Assembly: GCF_003172895.1 (NCBI RefSeq)
Contig: NZ_QGKL01000027.1
Coordinates: forward strand, 1-52,634
Length of the DNA: 52,634 bases
DNA from: Leucothrix arctica
GTDB lineage: Bacteria; Pseudomonadota; Gammaproteobacteria; Thiotrichales; Thiotrichaceae
Direction: 5' to 3'
How positions within the stretch are numbered: the first letter of the stretch is position 1; each line of letters opens with the position of its first letter. Below are positions 9,207 through 19,608 of the stretch, piece after piece. The notes below the pieces were generated by a model that did not search any database, was not told where the DNA came from, and worked only from the letters and a program-made list of their open reading frames with translations. Position numbers and translations under genes: made by a program.

Positions 9207-10025
9207 ATGCTATCAGTCACAATGGTACTTATGGACTATCGTGATTCGAGCTTGTCTCCGATTCGTACCTCGCTAAATATTGTATTGCATCCACTCCAGC
9301 TTGCCGTCGATGCGCCATTTCAGGCGTCAAGAGAGATGAGAGAGTTTTTTGTCAATCACGCGACGATGAAAAGCGAGAACGCTAAGCTTCAAGAGCTTGT
9401 GAATATTTATGCAGCGCGTGATCAGAAATACCATTCTATCGCTCAAGAAAATATCCGCTTCCGTAAAGAACTCAATGCGACTCAGTCGGTAAAAGAACGC
9501 TTCATGTTGGCTGAAATTTTATCAGTCTCTCGTGACCCTTACCGTCAGACAGTGCGTATTGATAAAGGCTCAAAGGATGGCTTGTATCGTGGCCAAGTGC
9601 TTTTAGCTGGAAACAGTATTTACGGTCAAGTGTTCCGAGTTGAGCCTAACTCTGCCGTGATTCTTCAGCTAACAGATACCAAGCACGCTATTCCGGTTAG
9701 AAACAACCGAACAGGTTTGGGTGCCATTGCTGTCGGCTCTGGACGTACTAACGAGCTTGAGATAAAAAATGTTGAAGCGAATGTCGATATCCGTACTGGC
9801 GATACCTTCTTCAGCTCTGGATTAGGCCAATTATTCCCAGCTGATTTTCCTGTTGCGATGGTTGCTTCAGTGGCTTACAACCCAGGTGATTCATTCATGC
9901 GTGTAAAGGCGCGAACGCTTGTGGACTTTAGTAAGAGCCGAGAAGTTATTTTGATTTGGCGTTCAAACCACATTAGCGTATTGCGAGCTTCTGATGCAGA
10001 AGCCGAAGCAGCGGAGAAGCCGTAA
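9207..10025 (+). CDS. mreC: Rod-shape protein MreC (true start probably upstream)
   Basis: Bitopic inner-membrane protein that links MreB to periplasmic cell-wall enzymes. Coordinates give the first conventional ATG, but that start cuts the transmembrane helix in half. The frame upstream reads DDFSENRLESSLLIKFLIAA directly into the ATG, giving a full helix that aligns with the usual MreC start (F-S-x-x-x-L). The protein therefore likely begins at the ATC at 9144 (293 residues) or CTG at 9180. Downstream come a coiled coil (about residues 45-90) and the beta-barrel core with ISVSRDPYRQTVRIDKGSKDG. It ends two bases before mreD, consistent with coupling. Confidence 0.9.
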   Translation: MLSVTMVLMDYRDSSLSPIRTSLNIVLHPLQLAVDAPFQASREMREFFVNHATMKSENAKLQELVNIYAARDQKYHSIAQENIRFRKELNATQSVKERFMLAEILSVSRDPYRQTVRIDKGSKDGLYRGQVLLAGNSIYGQVFRVEPNSAVILQLTDTKHAIPVRNNRTGLGAIAVGSGRTNELEIKNVEANVDIRTGDTFFSSGLGQLFPADFPVAMVASVAYNPGDSFMRVKARTLVDFSKSREVILIWRSNHISVLRASDAEAEAAEKP

Positions 10026-10027
10026 GA

Positions 10028-10522
10028 ATGGAACCTTATGTAATGCGTTTTCGTGGCGCAGTCTTGGTATCAATGCTGTTTGCATTTGCGCTGACATTAC
10101 TCCCATTACCTGACGGACTGCTGACTTGGCGTCCACAGTGGGTTGCATTAACACTAGTACATTGGGTGTTATTGCAGCCAAGAAAATCAAGCATAGCCAT
10201 GGCATGGTGTGCCGGGCTGTTGTTGGATGCTCAGTATGGTTCGAGCCTTGGTCAACATGCCTTAGGTCTAAGTGTCGTGGTCTTTATTACGATGCGTATG
10301 CGCTTACGTATTAACGTGTTTACATTGAGTCACCAGCTAACCGTTTTATTGGTAGCGCTGGGTGTATACCATCTTATTAACCTTTGGGTACTAGGCTTCA
10401 CCGGCAACTCGCCGACAGCCTGGATGTACTGGTTGTCTTTGGCTGGTAGTTTGATTATTTGGCCAGTGTATCACTGGCTGTTATCTCGACTGTTTATGGC
10501 AGCCAATCGTTTCGACGATTAG
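10028..10522 (+). CDS. mreD: Rod-shape protein MreD
   Basis: Integral membrane partner of MreC. The 164-residue protein has about five hydrophobic helices and the family motifs WRPQWVALTLVHWVLLQP near residues 34-51 and GLLLDAQYGSSLGQHAL near 63-79. Length is normal. The mreC stop is two bases before the ATG, so translation is probably coupled. It ends 9 bases from the stop of the convergent phosphodiesterase gene, with no terminator visible between them. Confidence 0.93.
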   Translation: MEPYVMRFRGAVLVSMLFAFALTLLPLPDGLLTWRPQWVALTLVHWVLLQPRKSSIAMAWCAGLLLDAQYGSSLGQHALGLSVVVFITMRMRLRINVFTLSHQLTVLLVALGVYHLINLWVLGFTGNSPTAWMYWLSLAGSLIIWPVYHWLLSRLFMAANRFDD

Positions 10523-10531
10523 GCTGTGGCG

Positions 10532-11266
10532 CTAGGGGGTGAGTCGAGGATCACTGAGTAGTAATGGTAAGTGATCAGTCTCAATATGCTGTACGCCATT
10601 GTTATAGTGCGCAAATGCTAAGTCAGCATTCTCAACGCCATAGACCATCCACTGCCATTCGCCTTGCCAAGGTGCTGTATCCAGCGCTAGCTTCTTTTGA
10701 TCAATAATTAAAAAATCAGGCTTTACGCGGTTTGCGTAATTAAGTGAGCGCTGGTTGTAATAGTTAAGTACCCAGCCTACGTTTAACGGGCTGTATTCTT
10801 TCACTAGCTCCAATACGTGTAGGTCAAAAGAAATAATTGTGCACTGGCCTTTGTATTGATTGAGTAGCGGCAATAGACTGCTCAATACTTCTTGATGTCC
10901 CCACTTAGTCAAACTTTGCTTTTTCACTTCGATATAGGCGTGACTGTTTGGAAACTGATTGAGTAAAGGTAAGAAGTCTTCAAGGCGACTAATAGGTGTT
11001 GGCTTGTGAGACTCTGCAAGGCGCTTTGGCTCATGCACGCTTACGGTGCTTAAGTCTTGAAAGGAGTTTTCAAAAACAGCTTTATTAGTGTCAGAAGTCC
11101 GCTTAGTTTTCACGTCATGAATGATAGCTATAACCCCATCAGCTGTCATTTGTACATCAAACTCTACTGCAGTACATCCAAGCTCAAAAGCAGAGCTAAG
11201 TCCTGCGAGTGAGTTTTCTGGGAACGAAAAATTATTCCCTCTGTGAGCAATGATTATTGGCTTCAT
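10532..11266 (-). CDS. Glycerophosphodiester phosphodiesterase
   Basis: Hydrolyses glycerophosphodiesters to glycerol-3-phosphate and an alcohol. The 244-residue, leaderless protein has the GDPD catalytic set: IIAHRGNNFSFPENSLAG (His-Arg and Glu), EFDVQMTADGVIAIIHD (Glu, Asp and His), and a later Glu-Lys in AYIEVKKQ. No signal peptide, so cytoplasmic like UgpQ. I chose the ATG at 11266 because GGAGA lies 5 bases upstream; an ATG four codons earlier has no ribosome site. It is divergent from serA. Confidence 0.9.
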   Translation of the reverse strand: MKPIIIAHRGNNFSFPENSLAGLSSAFELGCTAVEFDVQMTADGVIAIIHDVKTKRTSDTNKAVFENSFQDLSTVSVHEPKRLAESHKPTPISRLEDFLPLLNQFPNSHAYIEVKKQSLTKWGHQEVLSSLLPLLNQYKGQCTIISFDLHVLELVKEYSPLNVGWVLNYYNQRSLNYANRVKPDFLIIDQKKLALDTAPWQGEWQWMVYGVENADLAFAHYNNGVQHIETDHLPLLLSDPRLTP

Positions 11267-11509
11267 GATGTTCTCCATAGATTTAATTCAATCATACGGG
11301 ATTTACTGTAGAGGTTTCCAGAGCAAGCGGATATCAAGACTATTAATTGGTCAATAAAGCATAGAATTGAACAGTAATTTGAGTCCATATTAAGTGTTGA
11401 AACGCAAGTTATGAGGCCGCCTTTTTATAAAAATTCTATGTTAATATGATCGCCCATTTCACGGATCAACATAGCATTCAGCTATAGACTAACCCAAGAG
11501 ACAATCAAG

Positions 11510-12742
11510 ATGAGCAACTCCACCTCTCTGGAAAAAAGTAAGATTAAAATTTTGCTGTTGGAAGGCGTGCATCAGTCCGCAGTCGACACGCTAAATTCTA
11601 ATGGCTACACCAATATTGAATACCATAAGGGCTCATTGCCAGAAGAGGAATTACTTGAGAGCATTAAAGACGCTCATTTTGTAGGTCTACGCTCGCGTAC
11701 GATGCTGACTGAAAAAGTGCTTGAGTCAGCGGATAAGTTGGTTGCTGTAGGTTGTTTCTGTATTGGTACTAACCAAGTGGACCTTGAAGCTGCAACGCAT
11801 CAAGGTGTTGCAGTGTTTAACGCACCCTATTCAAATACTCGCTCGGTTGCTGAGTTGGTTCTTGCCGAAGCCATTATGTTGCTTCGTGGTATCCCTGAGA
11901 AAAATGCTAAAGCACATCGCGGTGAGTGGCAGAAATCTGCAAAAAACTCCTACGAAATCCGTGGCAAAAAGCTGGGTATCATCGGTTACGGTAGTATTGG
12001 TACGCAGTTGAGTGTCTTGGCTGAAGGCTTAGGAATGGAAGTTTACTTCCATGATGTCATCAATAAGTTGGCGCTAGGTAATGCTCAGCAGTCGGCTGAC
12101 TTGAAAGAGCTATTGAATACCTGCGATATTATTACATTGCACGTGCCAGAAGTACCTTCAACTAAAGATATGATCGGCGCTGCTGAGTTTGCAGAAATGA
12201 AAGACGGTGCAATCTTGATTAACGCAGCACGCGGTACGGTTGTTGTGATTGATGACCTTTGCGATGCAATGCGCTCGGGTAAGCTCCATGGAGCAGCAAT
12301 TGATGTATTTCCTGTAGAACCGCGTAGTAATGCTGAGGAATTTATCTCGCCATTACGTGAGTTCGACAACGTGATCTTGACGCCTCACGTGGGTGGTTCG
12401 ACGGTTGAAGCTCAAAAAAACATAGGTTATGAAGTTGCTGAAAAGCTCGTGAAGTACAGTGATAATGGATCTTCTATTACTTCTGTCAATTTCCCGGAAG
12501 TGGCTCTGCCTGCGCATTCTAGTGTGCACCGTTTACTTCATGTTCACCGTAATGTACCAGGTATTCTTTCAGCGATTAATAGTGTGTTCTCTGAGAATGA
12601 TATTAATATTTCGGGTCAGTACTTACAGACTAATGACAAAGTGGGTTATGTAGTGATTGATGTGAATGCTGATTGTTCAAAGGTTGCACTGCAGAAGTTA
12701 TTAGAGATTCAAGGCACTATTCGTTGTCGTCGTTTGTTCTAA
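11510..12742 (+). CDS. serA: D-3-phosphoglycerate dehydrogenase
   Basis: First step of serine synthesis: 3-phosphoglycerate to 3-phosphohydroxypyruvate with NAD. The 410 residues match the E. coli SerA architecture: substrate domain with GLRSRTMLT, Rossmann motif GYGSIGTQLS (about 162-171), catalytic Arg and Glu regions, and His in TPHVGGST (about 292-299). The C-terminal ACT domain (about 340-410; RNVPGILSAINSVFSE) binds serine for feedback inhibition. Single gene, closed by a strong terminator. A non-coding leader of about 230 bases separates it from the divergent phosphodiesterase gene. Confidence 0.96.
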   Translation: MSNSTSLEKSKIKILLLEGVHQSAVDTLNSNGYTNIEYHKGSLPEEELLESIKDAHFVGLRSRTMLTEKVLESADKLVAVGCFCIGTNQVDLEAATHQGVAVFNAPYSNTRSVAELVLAEAIMLLRGIPEKNAKAHRGEWQKSAKNSYEIRGKKLGIIGYGSIGTQLSVLAEGLGMEVYFHDVINKLALGNAQQSADLKELLNTCDIITLHVPEVPSTKDMIGAAEFAEMKDGAILINAARGTVVVIDDLCDAMRSGKLHGAAIDVFPVEPRSNAEEFISPLREFDNVILTPHVGGSTVEAQKNIGYEVAEKLVKYSDNGSSITSVNFPEVALPAHSSVHRLLHVHRNVPGILSAINSVFSENDINISGQYLQTNDKVGYVVIDVNADCSKVALQKLLEIQGTIRCRRLF

Positions 12743-12764
12743 TAGACTAAAGACATCGCACATG

Positions 12765-12799
12765 AAAAAGGGGTACAACGATAGTTGTACCCCTTTTTT
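12765..12799. terminator. Bidirectional terminator between serA and dld
   Basis: AAAAAGGGGTACAAC pairs perfectly with GTTGTACCCCTTTTT around GATA, with T runs on both strands. It serves the two convergent genes. Confidence 0.92.
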
Positions 12800-12821
12800 T
12801 ATACCAGCTATAAAGCGCTGC

Positions 12822-14528
12822 TTACTTCTCTTGTTCGGCCCAACGTTTAAGTTTGCTTGTTTTACCAATACCCGGATTAAAGGTATTTGTTGGGTCACAT
12901 GTCTTATAGAACGCTTTCAAATCCGTTTTAGCTGCATACTCATGACCGACGTTATGCTCAGCAGGGTACTCAGCACCACGTTCATCAAACATGGTTAATA
13001 TCTGATCTTTTACTGCTTTTGCATCTGTGCCTTTCTTCATAATGTAGTTTTGGTGCATAACATGACAAAAGAAGTGACCGTAATAGAATTTATTAGCAAT
13101 TTTGTCTTCAATATCTGTTGGTAGTTCTTGGAACCATTCCTTTTCATTGCGTCGTAAGGCCACATCAATAGTCATGATTGCGCCGTTATCTTTGCTATTA
13201 AGTGTGTGGTAACGACCAATCGCACCACCGATTGCAAAGCGGTGTAAAATGGCTTTATCCGCTTCGTCTTGCGTACATGCAAAGAAGTCGCCTTCTGACT
13301 CTTTGAAGGTTTCTTTTAAGTATGTCTCCGTTTCCTCTATACCGTCATTATTGGTTTCAATAAGGAAGTGTAAGCGGTACTTACTCCGGTAGTCTTCCAT
13401 TCGCTTTGGCATGTGGTTTGGCCAAAGGTAACTAGCAAACTGCATCATGTGGTCAGAGAGCTTAGTCGGCAAGAAAGAGAAATGGCCAGAGATTCTATCC
13501 ACCACGCGCTTCATTGCAAATAGCTTTGGAATGTATTTTGAGCCTAACTTATTAATGACGACAAACGTGTCTTTGCCGTATTTTTTACTCACGTCATAAC
13601 AAGCATCGTCATAGTACTCACCAGAGACTGGCAGATTTTTAAAGGTAGATAACATATCACGACGAATTTTAGTCATGACGTCGGGGTCATTTGTACCAAC
13701 ATAGAACAGTTTTTCTCTGGCCGCTTTTTCATAGGTATCTATACGCACAGCAAACACCGCAAGCTTACCTGCACAACCTGCCGCTTCATGTAAGCGACGT
13801 CCATCATTGTTATAACGAGAAGGTGTATCAGAGTCTATTTCACGAACACGCTCATGGTATTCGTTATCAGAGGCTAATTTCTGTCCGTACTTAATATCAG
13901 TCTCAGAATAGTTTTGTTCCTGTAGGTTAGTCAGGATCTCTTCTGGTGTATCACCAAGGTGAACACCGAGGTTATTAACCAATGATAATTCACCATCGTT
14001 GTCGACTTGAGCGAATAGCGATAGCTCAGTATAGGCAGGGCCACGCTGCACCAGTGCACCACCTGAGTTATTACAAATCCCACCAACAATGGAAGCACCA
14101 ATACATGATGAGCCAATGACTGAGTGTGGTTCGCGACCGTGAACCCCTAGCGTATCTTCAAGGCCAAACAGTGTGCTGCCGGCTAAACCAATAATTTGCT
14201 TAGCATTATCAATCAGTTGAATCTGGTCAATTCGCATAGTACTGATTATAACAATAGGGCGATCATAATTATTGCCATCAGGCGTAGAGCCACCCGTCAG
14301 TCCAGTATTCGCAGCTTGCATAATGATTGCCACGTCAGCCTTGTTGCATGCTTTCAGTAGTTGCCATATTTCAAGTAAAGAATTTGGTCGTACCACCGCC
14401 ATTGCATCGCCAGAACCAAGACGAAAGCCCGTACTGTACGGACGTGTTTTAGCACTATCGGTCAGCGTGTATGCATTACCGACGATTGCTTTAAGTTCAG
14501 TGATGAGTTCGTTGTGGATATCAGACAT
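12822..14528 (-). CDS. dld: Quinone-dependent D-lactate dehydrogenase Dld
   Basis: FAD enzyme that oxidises D-lactate to pyruvate and passes electrons to the quinone pool at the inner face of the membrane. The 568-residue product closely parallels E. coli Dld (571): the FAD-binding PCMH block IIMQAANTGLTGGSTPDGNNYDR and GREPHSVIGSSCIGASIVGG are nearly the same, and the C-terminal Dld-specific domain with the HNVGHEYAAK stretch is present. The start is the ATG at 14528, chosen by family length; ATG 14540 and an upstream ATG at 14618 lack clear ribosome sites. Divergent from a second large flavoprotein, so both may serve lactate or 2-hydroxyacid respiration. Confidence 0.95.
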   Translation of the reverse strand: MSDIHNELITELKAIVGNAYTLTDSAKTRPYSTGFRLGSGDAMAVVRPNSLLEIWQLLKACNKADVAIIMQAANTGLTGGSTPDGNNYDRPIVIISTMRIDQIQLIDNAKQIIGLAGSTLFGLEDTLGVHGREPHSVIGSSCIGASIVGGICNNSGGALVQRGPAYTELSLFAQVDNDGELSLVNNLGVHLGDTPEEILTNLQEQNYSETDIKYGQKLASDNEYHERVREIDSDTPSRYNNDGRRLHEAAGCAGKLAVFAVRIDTYEKAAREKLFYVGTNDPDVMTKIRRDMLSTFKNLPVSGEYYDDACYDVSKKYGKDTFVVINKLGSKYIPKLFAMKRVVDRISGHFSFLPTKLSDHMMQFASYLWPNHMPKRMEDYRSKYRLHFLIETNNDGIEETETYLKETFKESEGDFFACTQDEADKAILHRFAIGGAIGRYHTLNSKDNGAIMTIDVALRRNEKEWFQELPTDIEDKIANKFYYGHFFCHVMHQNYIMKKGTDAKAVKDQILTMFDERGAEYPAEHNVGHEYAAKTDLKAFYKTCDPTNTFNPGIGKTSKLKRWAEQEK

Positions 14529-14840
14529 GGCAAGGTCCATAGAGTGGCAAATAAACCAGTGAAAGACTAGTTTAGTGTTATCAGGAATTCGACATTCTAA
14601 CGGAAAATGTCGATGCACTCTAATGTCATAGCGTTAATGTGTGTAAAGGTTATAGGATACTAGACCTACAGTTGTGTTTTGTATTTGCTTGCAGGTGATT
14701 GCTTGTCTATGAGTGTTATTTTTGAGTTTTTATTAGGTATGACAGTCGCCTATAGTTTCCATAGGGCTTTAATGGATTCTATATAAAGCACCATAAAATC
14801 AGGTTACACTATTCCCCCCACGAATTAACAACACAAAGTC
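14529..14840. other. Divergent control region between dld and the FAD/Fe-S dehydrogenase
   Basis: No gene seen. It contains an inverted repeat CGACATT-N9-AATGTCG (14590-14612) close to dld, and a weaker CCTAT...ATAGG (14749-14765) nearer the plus-strand gene. Either could be an operator; no lactate regulator gene is adjacent. Confidence 0.4.
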
Positions 14841-17800
14841 ATGAGTATTGATAATCCATATCGCGAAATTCCATATAACTACACGTCATTTTCAGACCGA
14901 GAAATCGTTCTACGTTTGCTAGGTTCCCGTGCATGGGAGCTGGTTGAGACGCTACGAAAAACGCGAGAGACGGGTATATCCTCTCATATGTTATTGGAGA
15001 TTTTGGGTGATATGTGGGTCGTCACGCGTAACCCTTATATCCAAGATGACCTTATTGAAAATCAGAAGCGCCGTCAGTCACTGATCGATACGATGAACCA
15101 ACGTTTGGATAATATCCATGCGCGTGTTGATGGTAATAAGGAAGCTGCAGAGTTGGTTAAAATTTGCCGTAGCTCTGTTGTGACATTCGATACATGGTTT
15201 TCTGACTATCATGACTTACGCAAAAAAGCGTTGGCCGCGTTCAAAGGTTTAACGCGCAAAGACAATATTCAATTTGATGGTTTGGCGCGAGTGTCTCATG
15301 TTACCGATGCGACTGACTGGCGTGTTGAATTGCCATTTGTGGTACTGACACCTGATACCGAAGAGGAAATCGCCCAGTTGGTACAAGAGAGTATCAAGTT
15401 AGGTTTAACGGTTATTCCTCGTGGTGGCGGAACAGGTTATACCGGTGGAGCAGTGCCATTAGATGCGATGAGTGCGGTTATTAATACTGAGAAACTGGAA
15501 AGCCTCAGTGAAATTACGTTGCGCGAGGGTGTGTCTGAAAGTGGTCTGCCAATCTCGGTAATCCGTGCAGGTGCAGGTGTTGTGACACGTCGTGTTTCTG
15601 ATGCAGCTGGTGAAAATGGTTTAGTCTTTGCTGTTGATCCGACGTCACAAGATGCATCGACTATCGGTGGAAACGTCGCAATGAATGCTGGTGGAAAGAA
15701 AGCCGTGATGTGGGGAACAGCATTAGATAATTTAGTGTCTTGGAAGATGGTAACGCCTGACTCTGAGTGGCTTGAGGTTGAACGCCTTAACCACAATATG
15801 GGGAAAATTCACGATCAAGAAACAGTGCAGTTTAAAGTAACTCGTTATGGTCATGACGGAAAAACCCAAAAGGGCGAGCCAGAAATTTTGACTTACAAAG
15901 GTCGCTTCTTTCGTAAAGAGGGTCTGGGTAAAGATGTAACCGATAAATTTCTAGGTGGATTACCTGGAATTCAAAAAGAAGGTTGTGATGGTTTAATTAC
16001 ATCAGCCGAGCTAGTGCTTCACCGTATGCCTGAGCATATTCGTACTGTGTGTATGGAGTTTTACGGGACTGACTTACATGAAGCCGTTCCAGCGATTGTT
16101 GAAGTAAAAGATTATCTTGATAGTAATCATGCGGTGCTGCTTTCTGGTCTTGAGCATTTGGATGATCGTTATGTTCGAGCTGTAAAATATACACCTAAAG
16201 CAGCACGTGGCACCTTACCAAAAATGGTCTTGATCGCAGATATAGTCAGTGATGATGAAGCAGCGGTTTCTGAAGCGGCTTCAATGGTCATCAAGCTTGC
16301 GAATGCCCGTAATGCAGAAGGTTTCACCGCAGTCAGTCCTGAAGCGCGTCGTCGTTTCTGGTTAGATCGCTCACGCACTGCTGCAATCGCTGCGCATACG
16401 AATGCCTTTAAAATTAACGAAGACGTCGTTATTCCATTGCACAACTTAGCTAAGTATAGCGAAGGTATCGAGTGCATTAACGTCGTTCAGTCAATGAAGA
16501 ATAAGCTGCGCTTGATTGACGAAGTACTTGAGAACTTGGCGGGTGACAGTCCAGAGCTAAACAACCAAGCTAATTACGAAAGTAGTGAAGAAAGTGCTCA
16601 GTTCTTAGTGGCAAAAAAAGAGCGTGCATCTGAACACCTTAAGCAAAAGCGTGAGTACTGGCAGAGTCTGCTGGATAATCTTTACAAGCCTTCGATTGAG
16701 TTTGAGCACCTTTACGATGATTCAGCAAAAGCAGCACAGCGCCCGAGTGATCGTGTAATTGATTTGCTACTGCGTAAAGACTTAATTGTTTCGTATAAGA
16801 AAGAACTAAAGAAGCCAATTAACGAAATCTTCGCCGGTAATGAGCTTGCACCTATGCGTGACAAGTTGAAGGCCATCCATAAGGAAGTGCTTTCAAGTCG
16901 CCTGTTTATTGCATTGCACATGCATGCTGGTGATGGAAATGTTCACAGCAACATTCCAGTAAATTCAAATGATTACGACATGATGAAGGAAGCTGAGCAT
17001 ATTGTTGATCAAGTCATGGCGTTAGCGCTTGGTTTGGATGGGGTTATTTCTGGTGAGCATGGTATTGGTCTAACGAAGATGCAGTACCTCGATGAGTCTA
17101 TCAGTACTGCATTTGCAGACTATAAAGCGTTAGTTGACCCGAACGGTCACTTTAACCGTGGCAAGCTTATGCCGGGCTCTGGTTTGGATAATGCTTATAC
17201 GCCATCACTCCAGTTGGTTGGTCGCGAAGCATTATTGTTTGAAGATAATCAGCTAGGTGAGTTGAATAACGATATTAAAGACTGCCTACGTTGTGGCAAG
17301 TGTAAGCCTGTTTGTACCACGCATATTCCGCGTGCAAATTTACTGTATTCACCACGTAACAAAATTTTAGCGACGGGTCTGATGATTGAAGCGTTCCTTT
17401 ATGAGGAACAAACCCATCGTGGTATTTCATTGCGCCATTGGGATGAAATGAATGATGTTGCTGATCATTGTACGGTTTGTCATAAGTGCCTAAACCCATG
17501 TCCTGTGAATATCGACTTTGGTGATGTGACGGTCAGAATGCGTAACATTCTGAAGGAACGTAACCAGAAGCGTACTAGCATTGTCACTAAAGCGTCGATG
17601 GCGTTCTTGAATATCAAAGATCCAACCACTATCAAGATTATGCGGGGTGGAATGATTCAAGCGGGCTTCAAAGCGCAGCGTGCAGGTCATAGTTTGTTCA
17701 AGAAGATGGGTTTGTTAGGTGATGACAAGGTGCCTGCTGCAACGACGGGTAAACCTGCCATTCAAGAGCAAGTCATTCAGTTTGTGAAGCGTCCATTACC

Positions 17801-18686
17801 GATGGGCGTACCCATGCGCACCACACGTGCAACGTTGGGCCTTGAAGATAGCAACATGGTGCCGATTATTCGTGACCCGAGTAAGCCACAGGGTGACTCG
17901 GTATTCTACTTCCCTGGTTGTGGTTCAGAGCGTTTGTTCTCACAGATTGGTATGGCGACTATTTCAATGCTATACGATGTCGGTGCGACGACGGTGCTGC
18001 CACCGGGTTACTTATGCTGTGGTTACCCGCAGACGTCTAGCGGTGATATCGATAAAGGTAATGAGATCTCTACGGAGAACCGTGTTCTGTTCCATCGTTT
18101 AGCTCAAGCACTGACTTACTTAGATATCAAGACTGTTATCGTATCTTGTGGAACGTGTATGGATCAGTTGCTTAAGTATCAGTTTGAGAAGATCTTCCCG
18201 GGGTGTCGTTTGTTAGATATTCACGAGTATCTAATGGAAAAGGGTATGAAGATGGAAGGAGTGAAGGGTGTGCAGTACCTTTATCACGACCCATGCCACA
18301 CACCTATTAAGAACTACAACCCTGTTGATGTTACATCGACTTTAGTTGGTCAGAAGGTCGAGCTAACTGACCGTTGTTGTGGAGAGGCGGGTACCTTTGC
18401 GGTGAGTCGTCCGGATATCGCTAGCCAGCTTCGTTTCCGTAAAGAAGAGACACTGAAGCAGGGTGTAAAGAAATTTACAGGTGAAGAGACTGCTAAGAAC
18501 GGTAACGTGAAGATTTTGACAAACTGTCCAGCTTGCCAGCAAGGTCTGTCGCGCTATGCTGATACAACAGGTATGGATACGGATTACATCGTTGTTGAAA
18601 TGTGTAAGAACATGAAAGGCGAGAAGTGGTCAGAGGAGTTTGTTGAGAAAGTAACGAAGGGCGGTATTGAGAAGGTGCTGCTGTAA
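14841..18686 (+). CDS. Large FAD/Fe-S oxidoreductase with DUF3683 domain (D-2-hydroxyacid dehydrogenase-like)
   Basis: A 1281-residue multidomain enzyme. Residues 1-135 match the DUF3683 N-terminus ([19 protein letters not shown]). Next are an FAD-binding PCMH domain with [16 protein letters not shown] (about 193-208) and [20 protein letters not shown], then the FAD-oxidase C domain with [17 protein letters not shown]. Two 4Fe-4S clusters follow: [11 protein letters not shown] (about 815-825) and [12 protein letters not shown] (about 877-888). Two CCG-type cysteine-rich domains close it: FPGCG...CCGYP and HDPCH...RCCGEAGTF. This is a single-chain version of GlcD plus GlcF or LldE-like modules. 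D-lactate is a fair guess given divergent dld, but the substrate is not proven. No membrane helix is evident. Confidence 0.88.
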   Translation: MSIDNPYREIPYNYTSFSDREIVLRLLGSRAWELVETLRKTRETGISSHMLLEILGDMWVVTRNPYIQDDLIENQKRRQSLIDTMNQRLDNIHARVDGNKEAAELVKICRSSVVTFDTWFSDYHDLRKKALAAFKGLTRKDNIQFDGLARVSHVTDATDWRVELPFVVLTPDTEEEIAQLVQESIKLGLTVIPRGGGTGYTGGAVPLDAMSAVINTEKLESLSEITLREGVSESGLPISVIRAGAGVVTRRVSDAAGENGLVFAVDPTSQDASTIGGNVAMNAGGKKAVMWGTALDNLVSWKMVTPDSEWLEVERLNHNMGKIHDQETVQFKVTRYGHDGKTQKGEPEILTYKGRFFRKEGLGKDVTDKFLGGLPGIQKEGCDGLITSAELVLHRMPEHIRTVCMEFYGTDLHEAVPAIVEVKDYLDSNHAVLLSGLEHLDDRYVRAVKYTPKAARGTLPKMVLIADIVSDDEAAVSEAASMVIKLANARNAEGFTAVSPEARRRFWLDRSRTAAIAAHTNAFKINEDVVIPLHNLAKYSEGIECINVVQSMKNKLRLIDEVLENLAGDSPELNNQANYESSEESAQFLVAKKERASEHLKQKREYWQSLLDNLYKPSIEFEHLYDDSAKAAQRPSDRVIDLLLRKDLIVSYKKELKKPINEIFAGNELAPMRDKLKAIHKEVLSSRLFIALHMHAGDGNVHSNIPVNSNDYDMMKEAEHIVDQVMALALGLDGVISGEHGIGLTKMQYLDESISTAFADYKALVDPNGHFNRGKLMPGSGLDNAYTPSLQLVGREALLFEDNQLGELNNDIKDCLRCGKCKPVCTTHIPRANLLYSPRNKILATGLMIEAFLYEEQTHRGISLRHWDEMNDVADHCTVCHKCLNPCPVNIDFGDVTVRMRNILKERNQKRTSIVTKASMAFLNIKDPTTIKIMRGGMIQAGFKAQRAGHSLFKKMGLLGDDKVPAATTGKPAIQEQVIQFVKRPLPMGVPMRTTRATLGLEDSNMVPIIRDPSKPQGDSVFYFPGCGSERLFSQIGMATISMLYDVGATTVLPPGYLCCGYPQTSSGDIDKGNEISTENRVLFHRLAQALTYLDIKTVIVSCGTCMDQLLKYQFEKIFPGCRLLDIHEYLMEKGMKMEGVKGVQYLYHDPCHTPIKNYNPVDVTSTLVGQKVELTDRCCGEAGTFAVSRPDIASQLRFRKEETLKQGVKKFTGEETAKNGNVKILTNCPACQQGLSRYADTTGMDTDYIVVEMCKNMKGEKWSEEFVEKVTKGGIEKVLL

Positions 18687-18874
18687 ATTAAACGTAATAG
18701 TTACTAAGTAATTTAAAGCCTCGTTGGACGTTAGTCTGCGGGTTTTTTTTATGGTTTCAATTTTTCTAGCGAGCAGGGTGAAGTAGCTCGATTTGATCTG
18801 ACAATTACCCACTTTGCACAGGTGTCTGTTAGATTAGATTTGAGCTCTATTATTTTCACTCCAAATCGTTTTAC

Positions 18875-19573
18875 CTAAACTTTAATTGTTATAGGCGTTG
18901 AATAACCAATCGTCTTAGACGTTTTCAGGCCTACCCTGACCAGTGATTCTGCCAATGCAACCGCACAACGCACACCATCTAAAACCGGTACACCATAGTC
19001 GCTAGACAGAGTATCAGCTAGATCTGCCATACCAGCACAACCCAGCACAATCGCTTCAGCACGATCTATAGAAATAGCCTGATCAATCTCCACTCTGATG
19101 CGTTGCTGCGCACTAGATGCGGGATTCTCCAACTCCAACACGGCCACATTGGATGAGCGAACTTTGACGCATCGCGACGCTAAACCATAACGTTGTAAGT
19201 TATGCTCTAAAGCAGGAACTGATCGCTCTAGCGTGGTGATGACACTAAACTTGTTCGCCACCAATGTCGCCATATGATAAGCCGCTTCACCAATCCCAAT
19301 CACAGGCTTATCGGTGATACAACGTGCTGCATCTAAGCCCGTGTCATCAAAACAAGCAATCACAAAAGCATCAGACTCAGGGTGCGCTTCAATGAGTTTC
19401 AACATCGGAACAAGGCTCAAGGCCTCATCATAATAACCTTCAATACTCGCTGGTGAATCATCTGGGTTAGTCGCAAATATTATTGTATCTGGGCTTGCTA
19501 CCGCTTTAGCCACGGATTCAATTTTTTGTGTCATCGACACAGTTGAGTTTGGATTTATTACTGTTATTTTCAT
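18875..19573 (-). CDS. Asp/Glu/hydantoin racemase family protein
   Basis: The 232-residue protein starts MKITVINPNSTVSMT, typical of hydantoin/allantoin racemases. It carries the two-cysteine acid-base pair of the family: Cys74 in ACFDDTGLDAAR and Cys179 in VLGCAGMADL. The enzyme likely inverts a chiral centre on a hydantoin, allantoin or related nitrogen compound, or on an amino acid. It is the last gene of an operon behind a branched-chain-type ABC importer (36 bases after the upstream ATPase gene), so it may process the imported molecule. No hydantoinase, carbamoylase or allantoinase is in the window, so the substrate stays open. Confidence 0.85.
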   Translation of the reverse strand: MKITVINPNSTVSMTQKIESVAKAVASPDTIIFATNPDDSPASIEGYYDEALSLVPMLKLIEAHPESDAFVIACFDDTGLDAARCITDKPVIGIGEAAYHMATLVANKFSVITTLERSVPALEHNLQRYGLASRCVKVRSSNVAVLELENPASSAQQRIRVEIDQAISIDRAEAIVLGCAGMADLADTLSSDYGVPVLDGVRCAVALAESLVRVGLKTSKTIGYSTPITIKV

Positions 19574-19608
19574 AGTTAATGCGCCTTACATTCAATCACT
19601 TAAACAGC

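Noticed and set aside
11279-11509. Leader of serA as a riboswitch
   Set aside because: No conserved glycine or serine-type aptamer core or terminator/anti-terminator pair was recognisable.
12762-12998. Open frame on the plus strand running from the serA terminator into dld
   Set aside because: It begins inside the terminator hairpin and lies antisense to the conserved C-terminus of Dld.
15437-15796. Open frame of about 119 codons antisense to the FAD/Fe-S enzyme
   Set aside because: Lies opposite the FAD-binding domain and mirrors its codon pattern; no start signals.
18690-18760. Possible terminator with T8 after the FAD/Fe-S enzyme gene (CCTCG...CGGG)
   Set aside because: Only about three base pairs form by eye; the T run alone is not enough to call it.
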